64,000 bases of DNA. It comes from Lineus longissimus (taxonomy: Eukaryota; Nemertea; Pilidiophora; Heteronemertea; Lineidae). Of this stretch, positions 46,959-60,300 are shown piece by piece. Within the stretch, counting starts at the first letter, position 1, and every line of letters begins with the position of its first letter. Position numbers and translations under genes: made by a program. Below the pieces are notes generated by a model. That model was not told the DNA's origin, ran no database searches, and worked only from the letters and a program-made list of their open reading frames with translations. The DNA is taken from assembly GCF_910592395.1 (NCBI RefSeq), contig NC_088326.1:3415001-3479000 (forward strand). Direction: 5' to 3'.

Positions 46959-47267
46959 TCGCTCTCTTTTCTGTGGCAACAATAGGGGTTAACAAGTCCA
47001 AAGCTATTTGATGTGAATACTATATTACTTCTCATGTTGATAAGTTGAAATCCTTTAAAAAAGAACGTTTTGTAGAAATATCTAACTTTGAAACTACCAG
47101 GAATATTTTCTGCACCATATATAAAACATAGTCTTGGTGTGGAAACCAGTTTTTGCACACCATGACCATGAACGCACTCTTTGAAAATTCTATTATCAAT
47201 AAATAACAATGATACTTCAGGATATCATTTTTCATCCTTCATCCTTAAGGATGGGTTTGCAGTTCTT

Positions 47268-47695
47268 GGAGAAACTAAACATGTTTAGGGAGAAACTTAA
47301 CATGTTTGGGGAGAAGTTAAACATGCTCAGGGAGAAACTAAACGTGCTCAGGGAGAAACTTAACATGTTTGGGGAGAAGATAAACATGTTTGGGAAGAAA
47401 CTTAACATGTTTAGGGGGAAACTAAACATGTTAATAGGGAGAAGCTAAACATGTTTAGGGAGAAACTAAACATGTTTAGGAAGAAACTAAATATGTTTAG
47501 GGAGAAGCTTAACATGTTTGGGGAGAAAGTAAACATGTTTGGGGAGAAAGTAAACATGTTTAGGGAGAAACTAAACATGTTTAGGGAGAAACTAAACATG
47601 TTAGGGAGAAACTAAACATGTTTGGGGAGAAGCTAAACATGTTTAGGAGCTAAACATGTTTAGGAAGAAACTAAATATGTTCAGGGAGAAACAGT
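47268..47695. repeat. Minisatellite, about 21-bp unit (AACATGTTTAGGGAGAAACT)
   Basis: About 20 copies of a unit made of AAACATGTTTAGGGAGAAAC with GGGG and GCTC variants. The palindrome ACATGT occurs in most units. Open frames on both strands through it are artefacts. Confidence 0.95.
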
Positions 47696-47984
47696 TGTGG
47701 TCTTGTTGGTGTCAACAAGTACGACCACAACACAGGCATAGCCAAGGGGGTCTGGAGTGCAAATGACCCCCCTCAATTTGTCTGTCGCAGTAACGTCGGT
47801 GGTTTACTAAGTACCTTTGGCCAGAACAATTGGAAAAGCACTATCGTGGTGTCATTGGGCTGTGTCGTAGTGACCAAAGGCACCCTTTGGGTTGCCTTGG
47901 TCAGTCTCCTGTCTATTGCCCGAGCAGTCAAATAGCTCATCGGAGCTTACCCGGATTCTGTAGCTAAAGTGACAAGGAGCATCA

Positions 47985-48185
47985 CTCCTCCTGGGCAGGA
48001 TACTGGTCCAAAGCAGGTTATCTTCCTAGGCAAGCTAGATTTTGGTGGACAGAAGCATAGTGTAAAGTGTCTTGCTCAAGGACACAAAGACAAACCGGCT
48101 GTGAGCATTCCGAGGGTCAAACCCATGACCTCCAGATTATGAGCCCGGTGCTCCGAACACTGACGCACCACATCTGTACATTTGC
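47985..48185 (-). mobile_element. tRNA-derived SINE
   Basis: On the minus strand the head reads GGTGCGTCAGTGTTCGGAGC, GGGCTCATAATCTGGAGG and GTCATGGGTTTGACCCTCGG, close to a tRNA with A and B boxes, followed by the body TTTGTGTCCTTGAGCAAGAC. Not an intact tRNA: the acceptor arm does not pair. Confidence 0.75.
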
Positions 48186-48429
48186 TCACTGGTTCCCCCA
48201 AATGAAATGAACAAGTTGTAATTAATAGAAATGTTGGACAGAATTTATTCATTTTCTACAAAATACATAAAATCATGTCAGTATCTTTCAAAAGATTATG
48301 CTATATCTATAATGGATGGAAGGACAGATTTACCCCAAGAGAGCAACTAAAAAACCCATTTGTTGTTTTTATACTAAATGTATTATGATTTATTTAAACC
48401 TTTCGCTACCCCAGGGTTTTGGCTTAAGG

Positions 48430-48596
48430 AATTAATACCGAGCTGGCGGTCATTGGTTGTATAATCAAGACCGCTCGGGTAGACCGAAAATGCAGTCCAA
48501 AACCCGAGGCGCTTCGCCGAGGGTTTTGGACGTAATTTGAGGTCTACCCGAGCGGTCTTGATTATACAACCAATGACCGACAGCGAGGTATTAATT
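48430..48596. mobile_element. Near-perfect 167-bp palindrome (hairpin MITE)
   Basis: The left arm (ATTAATACCGAGCTGGCGGT ... GGTCTACCC-type centre) is the inverse of the right arm (GGTCTACCCGAGCGGTCTTG ... GAGGTATTAAT). The loop is around 48500 (GCGCTTCGCCG). A diverged partial copy (GGCGGTCATTGGTTACGATA) lies at 48965-49030. Confidence 0.85.
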
Positions 48597-49157
48597 TCTA
48601 TTCTAAAAGGTTTCAAAATTAAACAAATTAAATACGATTTGAAAGGTATATATGTTCCGTTTTCGTCAAAGAATGATCCAGCCTGGTGTCCGGAACTCCG
48701 CCATATTGTTGCTTGTGAAGATGACGTCACGCAGCAAGGGAATTCCCAGTCTGCTAGCTCGATTTCTACCATTTCCTCGTCTTTGACCTCTTCTGAATCC
48801 TGACTGACGACCTCGAAAGAGTCCTCGGGTATCCTCCCTACTTCACAAATCCCAATATATCGGGGAATACTTCAAAATCTCGTGTTCTTGACATTGTTTT
48901 GTGGGGCTGAGTCGTTGCTTCTTGGTGAAAATAATTCGTCTGCTAAAATTCAGAATTTTATACCTACCCAGGCGGTCATTGGTTACGATACCAAGACCGC
49001 TCCGATCAAAACGAGGCGTAATGTATTTTGTATTAGAAACAATGATATACTGTGACTAAGGCCTTTTAGAATATGTACCATAACCCTGGCCCGCATCTGG
49101 TATAGACCGAGCGGACTTGATCCCAACTGGGCTTACAAAAACGTTCATTAGCCAGCT

Positions 49158-49400
49158 TTAAAGACCTACGCCATTCGTTAAAAATGTTGAATTTGTAATT
49201 GAATTTAAAAATGTCCAATTGCAAAGATACATACTAAATATGAATATCAACATTGCCGTTGTGTAGACTGATATACAAATACTATGAATACCAAGTTTAA
49301 ACAAATTTGTATTCATAATAACTGCACTACGGCCTTGTGTATTAGTGGATTTCTATTTCACTGGACTAAAATTAATTACGAATTGCGTACCCCTTTAAGT
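49158..49400. mobile_element. Dispersed element, family C (copy 3)
   Basis: From TTTAAAGACCTACGCCATTCG to GCGTACCCCTTTAA, matching 22125-22345 over the full length. Between 49400 and 51030 I see no gene or recognised repeat. Confidence 0.7.
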
Positions 49401-51029
49401 ATGATAAAGGCTCCTCTACAATCTGTTGTACAGAGAGTGATTAGTTTGACGTTGATTTGGCTGTAGTCATTTTCTCGAGGATCTATGATGCGCCCGAACC
49501 AGGATGAATTTTATTTTTTTACTGTGATGGCTCTCAACACCTTGAGAATACACGGTGAATTTTGAGGGGATTTTAAATTGCTAGGAAGGGGTTAACGAAA
49601 TGTACAATCTGAATGTTTCAATTGTGAGAGAAATAATATAAAATCTACCAGATATTTTCCAATTTATACCAAATATACAAATGCTTATTTACAGATCTAA
49701 TGTACTAATACAGGAGACATGAAATGAACAATCATTAAAATTACGGCGCATCCGGTTAACGCCTAGCGACGTGTACGGCGCCGACATCTTGTAATAAATA
49801 TATCACATTATATACACGTAGGGCACTATTGTTAACCTGGACATTAACCCATTCATGACCAGTATCTGTTGGCAATGCTCCGTGATGGATTCATTCGATT
49901 TAGGATTACAATCACACGAATTGGAAGAATGTGCTCTTAGCACCAGATGGCGCTGGACGAAAATGGCTGCCTAAGGGAAAGGGTCAAAGCGCTGTGTGAA
50001 TGAGCCAGCCTCCTGGAGCCAGAACAGCCACGGAATCAGGACAACATGAAGACCGATTGCATTTCTTTTTGCTAAAGAACCTGAAAGGCTGCGATTATAT
50101 GGGTCACGTTTTCAAATGTGACGTGTCACTGTTCACTTTTCATGTGTGACATGAAGAACAAAGAAGTCATTTCCGAAGAACGGCCTACATACGATTCTCG
50201 ATGTGACCTTTGACCCCGTTAACTCGTGACACGTGAAACATGACAAGTGATAACGTAAACCCTATATAGCTCCGGCCTAAGGGGTCCACATTTGGATTTG
50301 CTGAAAAACCAATTAAGATTTTTCAAAAAACTCAAAAAACGTTATATCAAACATGTCTCAGATAATATGCTTCAGTGAACTTTAGACAAGGAAATGACCC
50401 AATTCCATCAAACACAAGTCATGAACAGGTATATCGTCATACAAAATGTTGGATATGCTCTCGGGTAAATATAAAGTCGTGACATAAAGACAAATATAAA
50501 TTCTATAAACTGGTGCCATCTATATAGCTGGACACATCACTAATTATGCATTTCACTCCTCACTGCTGTGGAAATTGTATACAGTGTCCCTTTAAGTTAC
50601 AAATATCAAATATGCATATGTCTTTATTCACATTTGTTTGAAGTTTAACTCTTTCAGCCCGGAAGCCGTATATACTCGACCCACCATAAAGTCTTTCATC
50701 ATCTCCTAACTGGACATCTTGGGGTTAAGGTTTGACCATACATACCACCATTTTGGCTAGTAAGAGTTCTCATTGCTTTCGGATTTCGAGTTCTAGTCAA
50801 AACGGTAGTGACTATGGTCAACATTTCTCACCAATTTTTATCAAGAACGTAGAGAATACTGGTCAATTGACACAGGCATTTCATGGTTGGCCGGATACTT
50901 TAATTCAGGCACAGACTGTCCGATCTCTAAGTCTAAACAATACTGATGAAATCTCGGATGGAATAGTTTTTTTCACAACTGACATCCCATAAATCTTGCA
51001 AGTTATGCGCAATGTGCATATAACCTACG

Positions 51030-51214
51030 TTGCTCCCTCAGCAGACGTCTCTCTATAAGGGACAACCTCTCTATAAGGGACAACCTCTCTATCCTAAGTT
51101 TGGTCCCAAATTGGTACTTTCAATTCAATTTGACCTCCCTTATCAGGACACCTCTCTTTTAAAGACAACACTGTTCAGTCCTGAGGGTATTCTTCATAGA
51201 GAGGTTCTACTGTA
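51030..51214. mobile_element. MITE family A, copy 7
   Basis: Contains two tandem ACCTCTCTATAAGGGACA units, the central CAATTCAATTTGACCTCCC block and the right end GAGAGGTTCTACTGTA. The left end is decayed. Nothing else is seen in 51215-52344. Confidence 0.85.
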
Positions 51215-52344
51215 ATAATATGTACTAAGACACCGTTACTAAACAATTCAAAGCAGAAAGACAAACATATTATGGCACGTAAAGATTAACATCAAAATGG
51301 CAAGCATTATACATATAACAAACAGCATTGATGCACTCTCTAACAAATTTCATTTGACAAGCATTTTCAAAACTATTTACAATTGGCTATAAGATAATAA
51401 CATAAGGCATGCAAAATTGAAAGCAGTTTCATTCTTAGATTTCTGTACGTTTCTCTGTATACTGTGAACCCGGAAGTACGCATGTGCCGTTTATTTTCAC
51501 GTAATGCAATCACGAAAAAAATGGCCACGAAAAGGAAAATGTAATTGAAATCACGGATGCGCAGGTTGTCAAATTTTACAAAACCTCGAAATTAATTGGA
51601 CACGTTTATTTCTGGGTTAACAGTAGATCTGGTAATTCTTAGGGGGACTATAGACACGAGATCAAGGGTCCACAATATCTCTAGGTCCTTTAACACGCAC
51701 ATTCATTGACCTCGCGTTTGTTTCCACTTAGAGATAAACATTTTTCTTGCACTTTTGTGCAATCTCCCTGTCGTGTTTAGAGCTGTGTGATAGGATAGAC
51801 ACTGGGCAGTAACTCTGTGCAATCTGGCCCACCTTGCAGGTGCCTATGGTCTCCCTTTAAAGAACAACTCGAAACCCCTTTGACTTTTGCAACTGGCAAC
51901 TGAGAGTGAGTCTACCCCGAAACCCGTCCCCTCCAGAAGCTGATAGGCCTACCTAAATACCTAGTATAAAATGAGTTATGAAAGATCTTCTAATCTCAAA
52001 TCATCATACTGAAAAATAACTTTATTTACATATACATGTACATGTACTCTCAATACTATTATGGCTATAATTATTTAAATATCATTCCTACAGGGTGTAT
52101 CAGAAAAACGCTGCATTAGCTTCTCTGGTAGATTTAAAGGGAGGCGGTTTAAAGTTCATTGGAATGGGAAGTGCAATTATGCTAAATATTCAAATATCTA
52201 TGAAGCTGGAGTAGTCCATAAAAAATGCAGTGCATAGAATTCTACAAACGAGATTCCGTTGATTAAAATAAAGTTTAACATTGCCACAGTTACTGATGAA
52301 TATTTATTGCCCAAACACTTGGACCCCTACCCTCAATCTTAAAG

Positions 52345-52526
52345 TACAGTGAAACCTCCCTTAGCAGACACCCCTCTACTAAGGACAACCTCTCTATTAA
52401 AGACACTAGTTTTGGTCCCAAATTGGATGTTTCCTTTGAATTTGACCTCTCTAATCAGGATACCTCTCCATTAAGGACTACATTTGTCAGTCCCGATGGT
52501 GTCCACAATAGAGAGGTTCTACTGTA
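52345..52526. mobile_element. MITE family A, copy 8 (full length)
   Basis: Starts TACAGTGAAACCTCCCTTAGC and ends TAGAGAGGTTCTACTGTA; the most complete copy, 182 bp. From 52527 to 53140 no gene is seen; 52930-53035 holds an imperfect inverted repeat around GTCTAGCAGATGCTTTTA / TAAAAGCATTTGCTAGTC. Confidence 0.88.
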
Positions 52527-53147
52527 CCGGGACTGTAATATAGCGTTTCGGTACAAAACAAGAAAATTGAAAAAATGGACGCATATACCGTGACGATTGA
52601 CAAGGACATTCTATACGAAACAAATGCATAAAATATTGTCAAAAATTAACATTATCCATGCAAATATTTATGCAAAAATGGAAGAATTGACAAAAAAGAA
52701 AATAGATAGATATAATCAGTAAAATTGTTTACAGTATTATGCACACTGAAACACTCATATCATTAACATTTACATATCATTCTGAGTATTGCTACCTCCT
52801 TATTATAATATCATTGTTATTGCATATCAATGTTTCCAAAATCTATTTTATTTGAATGTCCACGAACAATCCTGTGCCATGTCGTCGTTCCAGCACATAT
52901 TCTAAAACACTTTCATTTCAATGGCTGATATGAATAAAGTCTAGCAGATGCTTTTACTTCAATTTTGTACAGAAAGGTGTAGTGTAAATGTACATGGAGT
53001 TTTAGATAAAAGCATTTGCTAGTCTTTATTCATATCACCCAATACAGCTTTGATTTCACTGTTTGTTTGATCAGGCTGACAAATGGAGAGGCCTGTGTCT
53101 CCTTCGAGGTGCACACGTCAACCTCGATTCTGAGTGCGATTTCCATT

Positions 53148-53535
53148 CATAATAATAATAATACGAGTCTTATATAGCGCAGTATCCAACCATTAACTGG
53201 CCGCTCAAAGCGCTTGATAGGCCTCTTTAAAAAGCAAATGTTTCAGTTGTCCCTTGAAAGATAACAGAGAGCTGCAGTTCCTAACAGTTGAAGGAAGTTT
53301 GTTCCACAGCTGAGGGGCTCCAATTGAAAATGCTCTACCACCGACTGACTTGACATTGGCCTTTGGGATAGACAGAAGAACGGCCGATGAAGAGCGCAGA
53401 GTTCGAGAAACGGTATGAACGGTGAGAAGTTCTGAAAGGTATTGGGGAGCAAGTTGGTGAAGACACTTGTAAGTAAGAAGGAGAACCTTGTACTTGATGC
53501 GCTGTTGCACAGGAAGCCAATGTAGAGACATACAA
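53148..53535 (-). mobile_element. LINE 3' end (CR1/L2-like reverse transcriptase C-terminus)
   Basis: The minus-strand frame encodes the well-known C-terminal block: SLHWLPVQQRIKYKVLLLTYK, APQYLSELL, GGRAFSIGAPQLWNKLP and FKGQLKHLLF, 108 residues, still open. The plus-strand start AATAATAATAAT (53149-53161) is its simple-repeat tail. It is 5'-truncated near 53535. A young insertion compared with those at 1-1 kb. Confidence 0.85.
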
Positions 53536-53929
53536 ATTGTTAGAACTTACGATACTAGAACCGAGGTTGACAGTTAAATCGCCATGCTGACTTAAAGGTG
53601 AACATCTGTACTACCCCAAATGAGGGCAAATGTCACAGGGGTTAGTGTGCAGGGTCGGAGAAGAGAACAACCCCTGATTTCCTGAAATGGACTATAGCTA
53701 TACACGTTTTGGCAGACAACAAGGTAAAGTGCATTGTCTTCCCAAAATATGGACTTATTTCTCACCCTTGGACTGCATGGACAAAGGAGATTCCACCTCA
53801 CTTTAACCCCCTATTTTCATTCTGAACCTCTCTGCTGATAATTTAGTTTTAAAATGCCATAAATTTCTGTAGTTATGGAAGAATTATGCGATGTGGAACT
53901 TTATTACCAAAAGGTGGCAGTAGAGGTCA

Positions 53930-54030
53930 GTTGATGATTGAAGCGGGAAGTTGGCATCATACGAAATCGGCTTCCATCAGCAGCTGTGACTTCTCCAAGT
54001 TCAGGATAACACTCATCTTGCTATAGCGTC
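53930..54030. mobile_element. Dispersed element, family B (partial copy 5)
   Basis: Contains CGAAATCGGCTTCCATCAGC and GTGACTTCTCCAAGTTCAGG, matching the left third of family B. In the presumed 3' UTR of the L1-type gene. Confidence 0.5.
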
Positions 54031-54354
54031 TCGCAGGTAAACAGAATTTCGAAAACACAAACTTGACAAGCTTTGCCGCTGACCACGATCCTGACATCAT
54101 TGGGTTCCCTCTCCAAGTTGCTTTCAATACTAGGCCTTTATCTCGCTTAGCCAGGCAAAGCCCAGCAAATTCGAACTCCAACCTCAATGAGAGAATGATA
54201 TTCCAATGGACACTTTATAGCATTTTGAAACAAAATGATCATATTAGACACCACAACTTCGTATAAAACCTACCAACATAAGCGCATATAAAATTTTGAT
54301 AGGAAAGTCATTTGGTTTTGGAAATACCGCTTAAAAATCAGCAGGAGATTGGCC

Positions 54355-57300
54355 TCACACCATCGTGTCTGAACCGCTTTTAGAGTATGGAGGCGGTGCT
54401 GCGTCATGTCGTGTGTTCTTGTTCTTATCAGGAACGTACTGACCGATGAATGAGCCATCCTCGTTGAATTGGCCGTTGTCGACTTCACCGTATTCGGCCA
54501 TTGAGTCGCCGTCGTCGTCGTCGCTGTCCAGCGCTTTGATGCTGCCACTAATTGAGGCACGACTTCCACCGATGGGATCTTTCTCGCTAAAAAGAAACGA
54601 AGCATAAAAAAGATGTTTAGATTTTGATCTGACAATACGGTGGCGTTTCGATGATGGATATTGTATTATACCACTTGTCAGAAATGCAATGAAACAGGGC
54701 GTCTTTAAAGGGCTATGCCGTTCGTTAAAAATTTGAAATTGTATTTGAAGCTGCTCACTAAAAATAGCGCTGGGATAGTCTGGCCAGCCTCCAAACAGCT
54801 ATCCTGAAAGACAACTCCACGCACGGGCGTTACATGTAAATACATCACAGATCCTGTGCCTCTGTCTGCACAGTAGCTGGGCAGTTGGCTTAATGGCATA
54901 TGGCTGGAATTCCTGACCTTTTTTGATGGGCACACAGGCATGATGTACACTGGATCAGAGCCTATTTTAATGAACTAAATGACTTACTTCCTCTGGTAGT
55001 CGTTGAATCCACCGTGCTCAGGCTTGTGGAGATCATTCTCCGGAACATTTCCAGTTTTACGCTCATTCTCATCAACTGAAAAACAATTAGGAAGACATGA
55101 GACATTTTTCATTTTGGCAGCTCTACGAAATTTCTTTTTCCTACCAAAAGAATCTGTGAAAATAAAATACTCGTGAAAATTTGGCCATTACGGTACAAAT
55201 AGCATATACAGTTGAACCTCACTTAGTTGACATCTCTCTCAGGACAGCACTTTTCAGTCCTTGATAGAGAGGCCATCTACTGTATTTGTCTGAACACTTG
55301 GTACCACTACAAAGAATATGGTTCCAGGCAAATTGATGGTGACCACAATGACTATCCACCCTCCCTTCCACCCCTTCACAACTCTTCCTCCTCTTCCTTC
55401 TACCTCCCCCATCTTTCCCCTTCTACCTGGGCCATGGGTATGACTCTCCCTTGTTTCTCTTGATTCAGCCGAAAATGAACAGAAGTATAATAATGACCAT
55501 GACTGCTATCATTTCTCCCATCCATCCCTTCTCCATTCTACCCCCTCCTAATCTACCTACCCCCTACCTCTCTACCTCCCCTCCCCATCTACCTCCCCCT
55601 ACTTACCTGGGTATGACTCTCCCTTGTTTCTCTTGATACAGCAGAAAATGAACAGAAGTATGATAATGACCATGACTGCTATCATTTCTCCCATCCATCC
55701 CTTCTCCATTCTACCCCCTCCTACTCTACCTACCCCCTACCTCTCTACCTCCCCTCCCCATCTACCTCCCCCTACTTACCTGGGTACGACTCTCCCTTGT
55801 TCCTCTTGATACAGCAGAAGATGAGCAGAAGGATGATGATGATCAGAATAATTGCAACAATGATTGCAATCCACCACAGGCCCCCTCCTCCGGCAGTTGT
55901 TACTGTAAGAAGAGGTCACAGGGGTCAAATAGCGTAAATTGACCTTGAATGGTTTTTTCGGAGCTACATTCAAGGTCAAATATTGGGTATTGGGTATTTC
56001 AGAGCATATCAGTCACGATGTACCCATACCGATAGGTGCAATGGTCTAATTTGATCATGCACCCGATTACGGGGCAACTCGGCCTATTACCAACTCGGCC
56101 CACCAACTCGGCCTGGGTTATAAATCATCGGTTTATTGGCATAAGTTTTCCTTATATTGTTTTTTTTGTTGCTATATATATAGGCCTACTATTTATTCAT
56201 TCCTGGTGGAAATTTGAAGAGAATTCATCAAGATTTGGAGAAGAAATCCATGAGATCACAGTCATGAATGTGCATTTGGAGTGCTACCGCGACTTTTCCA
56301 CACTCGCCGCCGTTATTTCATGGATTTCTCCTTCAAATCCCAATGAATTTTCTCCAAATTTCCAACGGGAATGAATACATAGTAGGCCTATATATACCAA
56401 CAAAAAACAAAAAAATATAAGAAAAACTTATGCCAATAAACCAATGATTTATAACCCAGGCCGAGTTGGTAGGCCGAGTTGGTAATAGGCCGAGTTGGTC
56501 ATACACCATGCACCCATATCGCTCAATTTTCATAAATATTGCTGTTGTTCGCTTTTTTGTACTAGCACCTTCTATTCACAAAAAGACTTACCTTGAATGA
56601 CTGTGCCATTTGTGTAAACTTCCGCTGTCCTTATAATTCGCTGAAATGGCTTTTCTGTAGTTGCGTAACAGGAGTAATTCCCAAGCGCCTCATCACTCTT
56701 ACCATACTCTTTCACGTAAATTCTCAACGTGTTGTTTGGGAGTTTCTCGATTTTGCCCTTATTCATGATGAGCTTGATGTTGTCATGGTACCAGTCAACG
56801 TGGACCGGTTTGTTGGGGTCGCCAGTAACGCCGCAGTCCAAATTGATGACCATGTCGCGGTTGACGAGCTGGACACCACGCGGGGGCGTGCTGATCACGA
56901 AGGAATCTGGAAGAAACAAACAAGCCTGAACTCCATCCTCCTTGCACAGGACCGAACTTTATCATTGACAACGTTGTTCCGACCCTGCTTGAATTGGCTG
57001 CCATTGTCTCCAAATGGCCTTCACTGGACAATAGATAAAGATTTTGAGCCAGGACTGGATCTCTTTAACATGTGCTTGTACTTGAGGTTCAGTTATATCT
57101 AGTTTCATTTTCTAACAAAAGGAGACATCTGCAGTCAATGTGTGAATGTATAGTCAGCGAGTTGTGATACACAAAATGACCAAAATGGCAGTTTGGAACA
57201 CTGCTAATGGGCAGTGGAGAACACTGCTGATGGGCAGTGGAGAACACTGCTGATGGGCAGCGGAGAACACTGCCTATGGGCAGTGGTGAACACTGCTGAT

Positions 57301-60300
57301 GGGCAGTGGAGAACACTGCTGATGGGCAATGGAGAACACTGCTGATGGGCAGTGGAGAACACTGCTGATGAGCAGTGGAGAACACTGCTGATGGGCAGCG
57401 GAGAACACTGCCTATGGGCAGTGGTGAACACTGCTGATGGGCAGTGGAGAACACTGCTGATGGACAATGGAGAACACTGCTGATGGGCAGTGGAGAACAC
57501 TGCTACGATCTACTCACTGAACACGTTAATATAGCCACTTCCGAAACTCTCTCCGATTGGGCTCTTAGCGTAGCACGTGATGACACTCAAGTCCGATGCT
57601 GTTATGTCATTGCCTTTCTGCACTTTCTCGATCTTGTATGTGCCCTCGTTTCCATTCACGGTGAAGCTCACCCGCGGTCCTTTGTCTAAAAGGAGTGATT
57701 AAAAAAAACGTCTATCATTAGCTTTATAAGTAAATTTCAATGAATCACACTGTAACATTGCTTCCCTCCAGACTTTCAAGTCCCACCTATTGGGGCTGAC
57801 CTTTTTGCAGTTGCCTTAGGGAAAAAAAGCACTCCAGAATACCCACTCGCTGATCAATGGGAGCGCTTTACAAATGCCAACATTGATTGATTGATTGATT
57901 CCTGTAACTTACTCTCGGCTGTGACCGGTATATTGTTTTTTCGCCACTCAATCGTTGGTGTGGGTTTGCCAAGGGCGATACACTTGAAATCTATTGTACT
58001 GCCATCTGTTGCATTAGTGTCCTTGACAGCATTTGGATTATTATCAAAATAGGGCGGCACTGAAATATGAAAAGTTTACATATCAGGGTAAGGCACGAAA
58101 TGTAAAATTCTCTGTAACCGAACAATAAGTGCAACATCTATTAACAGGTAACACTGGCATACGGCAACACCCATAAACAGGGAACACTGGAAACACCCAT
58201 AAAGTTAGCAGTGTTTAATTATTAGCAGTTTACATATCAGGATAAGGCACGAAATATAAAATTCTCTGTAACCCAACAATAAGTGCAACATCCATTAACA
58301 GGTAACACTGACATACGGCAACACCCATAAACAGGGAACACTGGAAACACCCATAAAGTTAGCAGTGTTTAATTATTAGCAGTTTACATATCAGGAAAGG
58401 CCCGAAATGTAAAATTCTCTGTAACCCAACAATAAGTGCAACATCCATTAACAGGTAACACTGGCATACGGCAACACCCATAAACAGGGAACACTGGAAA
58501 CACCCATAAAGTTAGCAGTGTTAGTTATATGTCTATTCAATTAACTTCCAACCTACCATCAACTATGACCTTATAAATAATGGACTCCTGGCCCTGAGTG
58601 TTCTTCCCATTGCATACGTATTCGCCATTGTATAGCTCAGTATCCTTTGCACCATCGATGACGATGTGAGTGCCGTCATCCTTCGGCACGTACGCTGGCA
58701 TCGAGGTCTTTGTCCACGTGTATGTGATTTTTGGACTGGAAATGGGTGTAAAACATAACACATCTAATTGCGCAAATATCAGCCTCTGAGCTATCAGGTA
58801 AAACCAAGACGCATTTATGCAGTCTTTACAATAATGCAAGTAACAGTAAGACCAAACAATTATTATACAAAACAGATCTTCCTGAGCAAAACACGGATAC
58901 TGAGCTTTAAGCTTTTATCAGTTAAACAGAGATGAATTGTTGCAGTTGTTATGATAATGCAACTGGAGAGCAGATGTTTATACCATATCATCCTAAGTTA
59001 CAACACAACCAAACTTTCTATGTGCAAATAAGCACCTCCTAGCAATGGGCTCAAACAGAATACTTGCAACATGTATTACACACCTTAAAACAGAGATGTC
59101 CTGATAAATTAGGGAGGACAAATTTAATGGAAACGACCACTTTGGGGCCAAAAGTAATGCCCGTAATAGAGAGGTGTCCGTAATAGAGAGGTGTCCGCCA
59201 AGAGAGGTTCCACTGTACTTACTATCCATTGAAGAAGCAGAAAAGATCAAGATCTTCATTTTCGAGGATGTGGATTACATTATTTGCACTCAGAGTCGAA
59301 GGTATACTGGGTTTTTTAGGGGTCACTGTCCCATCTAAAAAGTAAAGAAAATTCTTTGTTTGACAACTTTGTCGTATACCCTACGTACGATGACCTGAAA
59401 CAAGAAGTATTCTTTTACGATATCAGAAAAACCCTCGAGCCACACATACTGGTGTGTATTTTGAAGAAAAGTGTCTGAAAATGTATTAAATAAATATCCG
59501 GCAATCTCGGAGGGGGTGATCTCAACCCATGTGTAAAAAGATCTGGACTGCAGGAGAAATAAAGTCTCACGCAACCTTGTTTCATCCAGACACCACACTG
59601 GACAGCACACCTTGTCAATGAGGAACCTGCAGAACTAAAAATCCAGATGGCAGCACCAGTACTAAAAGGTACACTTCCAGTGCATTTTCCATTAAAATCA
59701 AGTTTTGTTGATTTTCTCCCTAAAACTCATCAAAATAGAATTAAGGACCAATAAAACAACATTTTTGGTGCTATTTCCCCATGTAGAGTAATTAAGGGAT
59801 GAAATATTCAATAATCACTGACCCGGGAAATGGCTTTCTCATTACAACCATGGTCCACTTGCCTGCAGGGCCCCCTATTGGCAGGTTCTGTCATGTAGGT
59901 TCTTCATTGACCTCACTGCCTTGAGTATTCAGCTTGGTTGGACAACAACACCTATTCGACTGGACTAAAACTGCACACCAAGAACATTCACAGTGTTCAA
60001 TACTTTAATTTCACTGGACTAAATACCTTGAACATTGAGTCTGGTTGGGCTGCCATACTTGTTTGACTGGACAATCGGGTTTAACGCATAACACATGTAG
60101 GTCCACTGAATACCGTTTATCACCCTATTATCATCCATCTCCAAGTACGCAAAGTACAGCGATCCTGAAATTTGAAAACAAAGTTTGACTCCTTCGCAAA
60201 CTCAGCCAAGGAAAATTATAAAATACACAGGTGTCCTGATTAGAGAGGTCAAATTGAATGGAAACAACCAATTTGGGACCAAAACTAGTGTCCTTAATGG

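Noticed and set aside
47209-47599. Open frames with MFSFSLN or KLNMFREK repeats
   Set aside because: Both strands of a 21-bp minisatellite are open; no splice or start evidence.
53205-53531. Independent 108-residue gene on the minus strand
   Set aside because: Its sequence is the known C-terminal end of LINE reverse transcriptases, with the element's simple-repeat tail beside it.
56593-57102. 169-codon plus-strand open frame
   Set aside because: Antisense to the last Ig exon of the L1-type gene and runs on into its intron without similarity to anything.
57089-57500. Minus-strand open frames rich in CSPLPISSVLH
   Set aside because: Translations of the 23-bp minisatellite.
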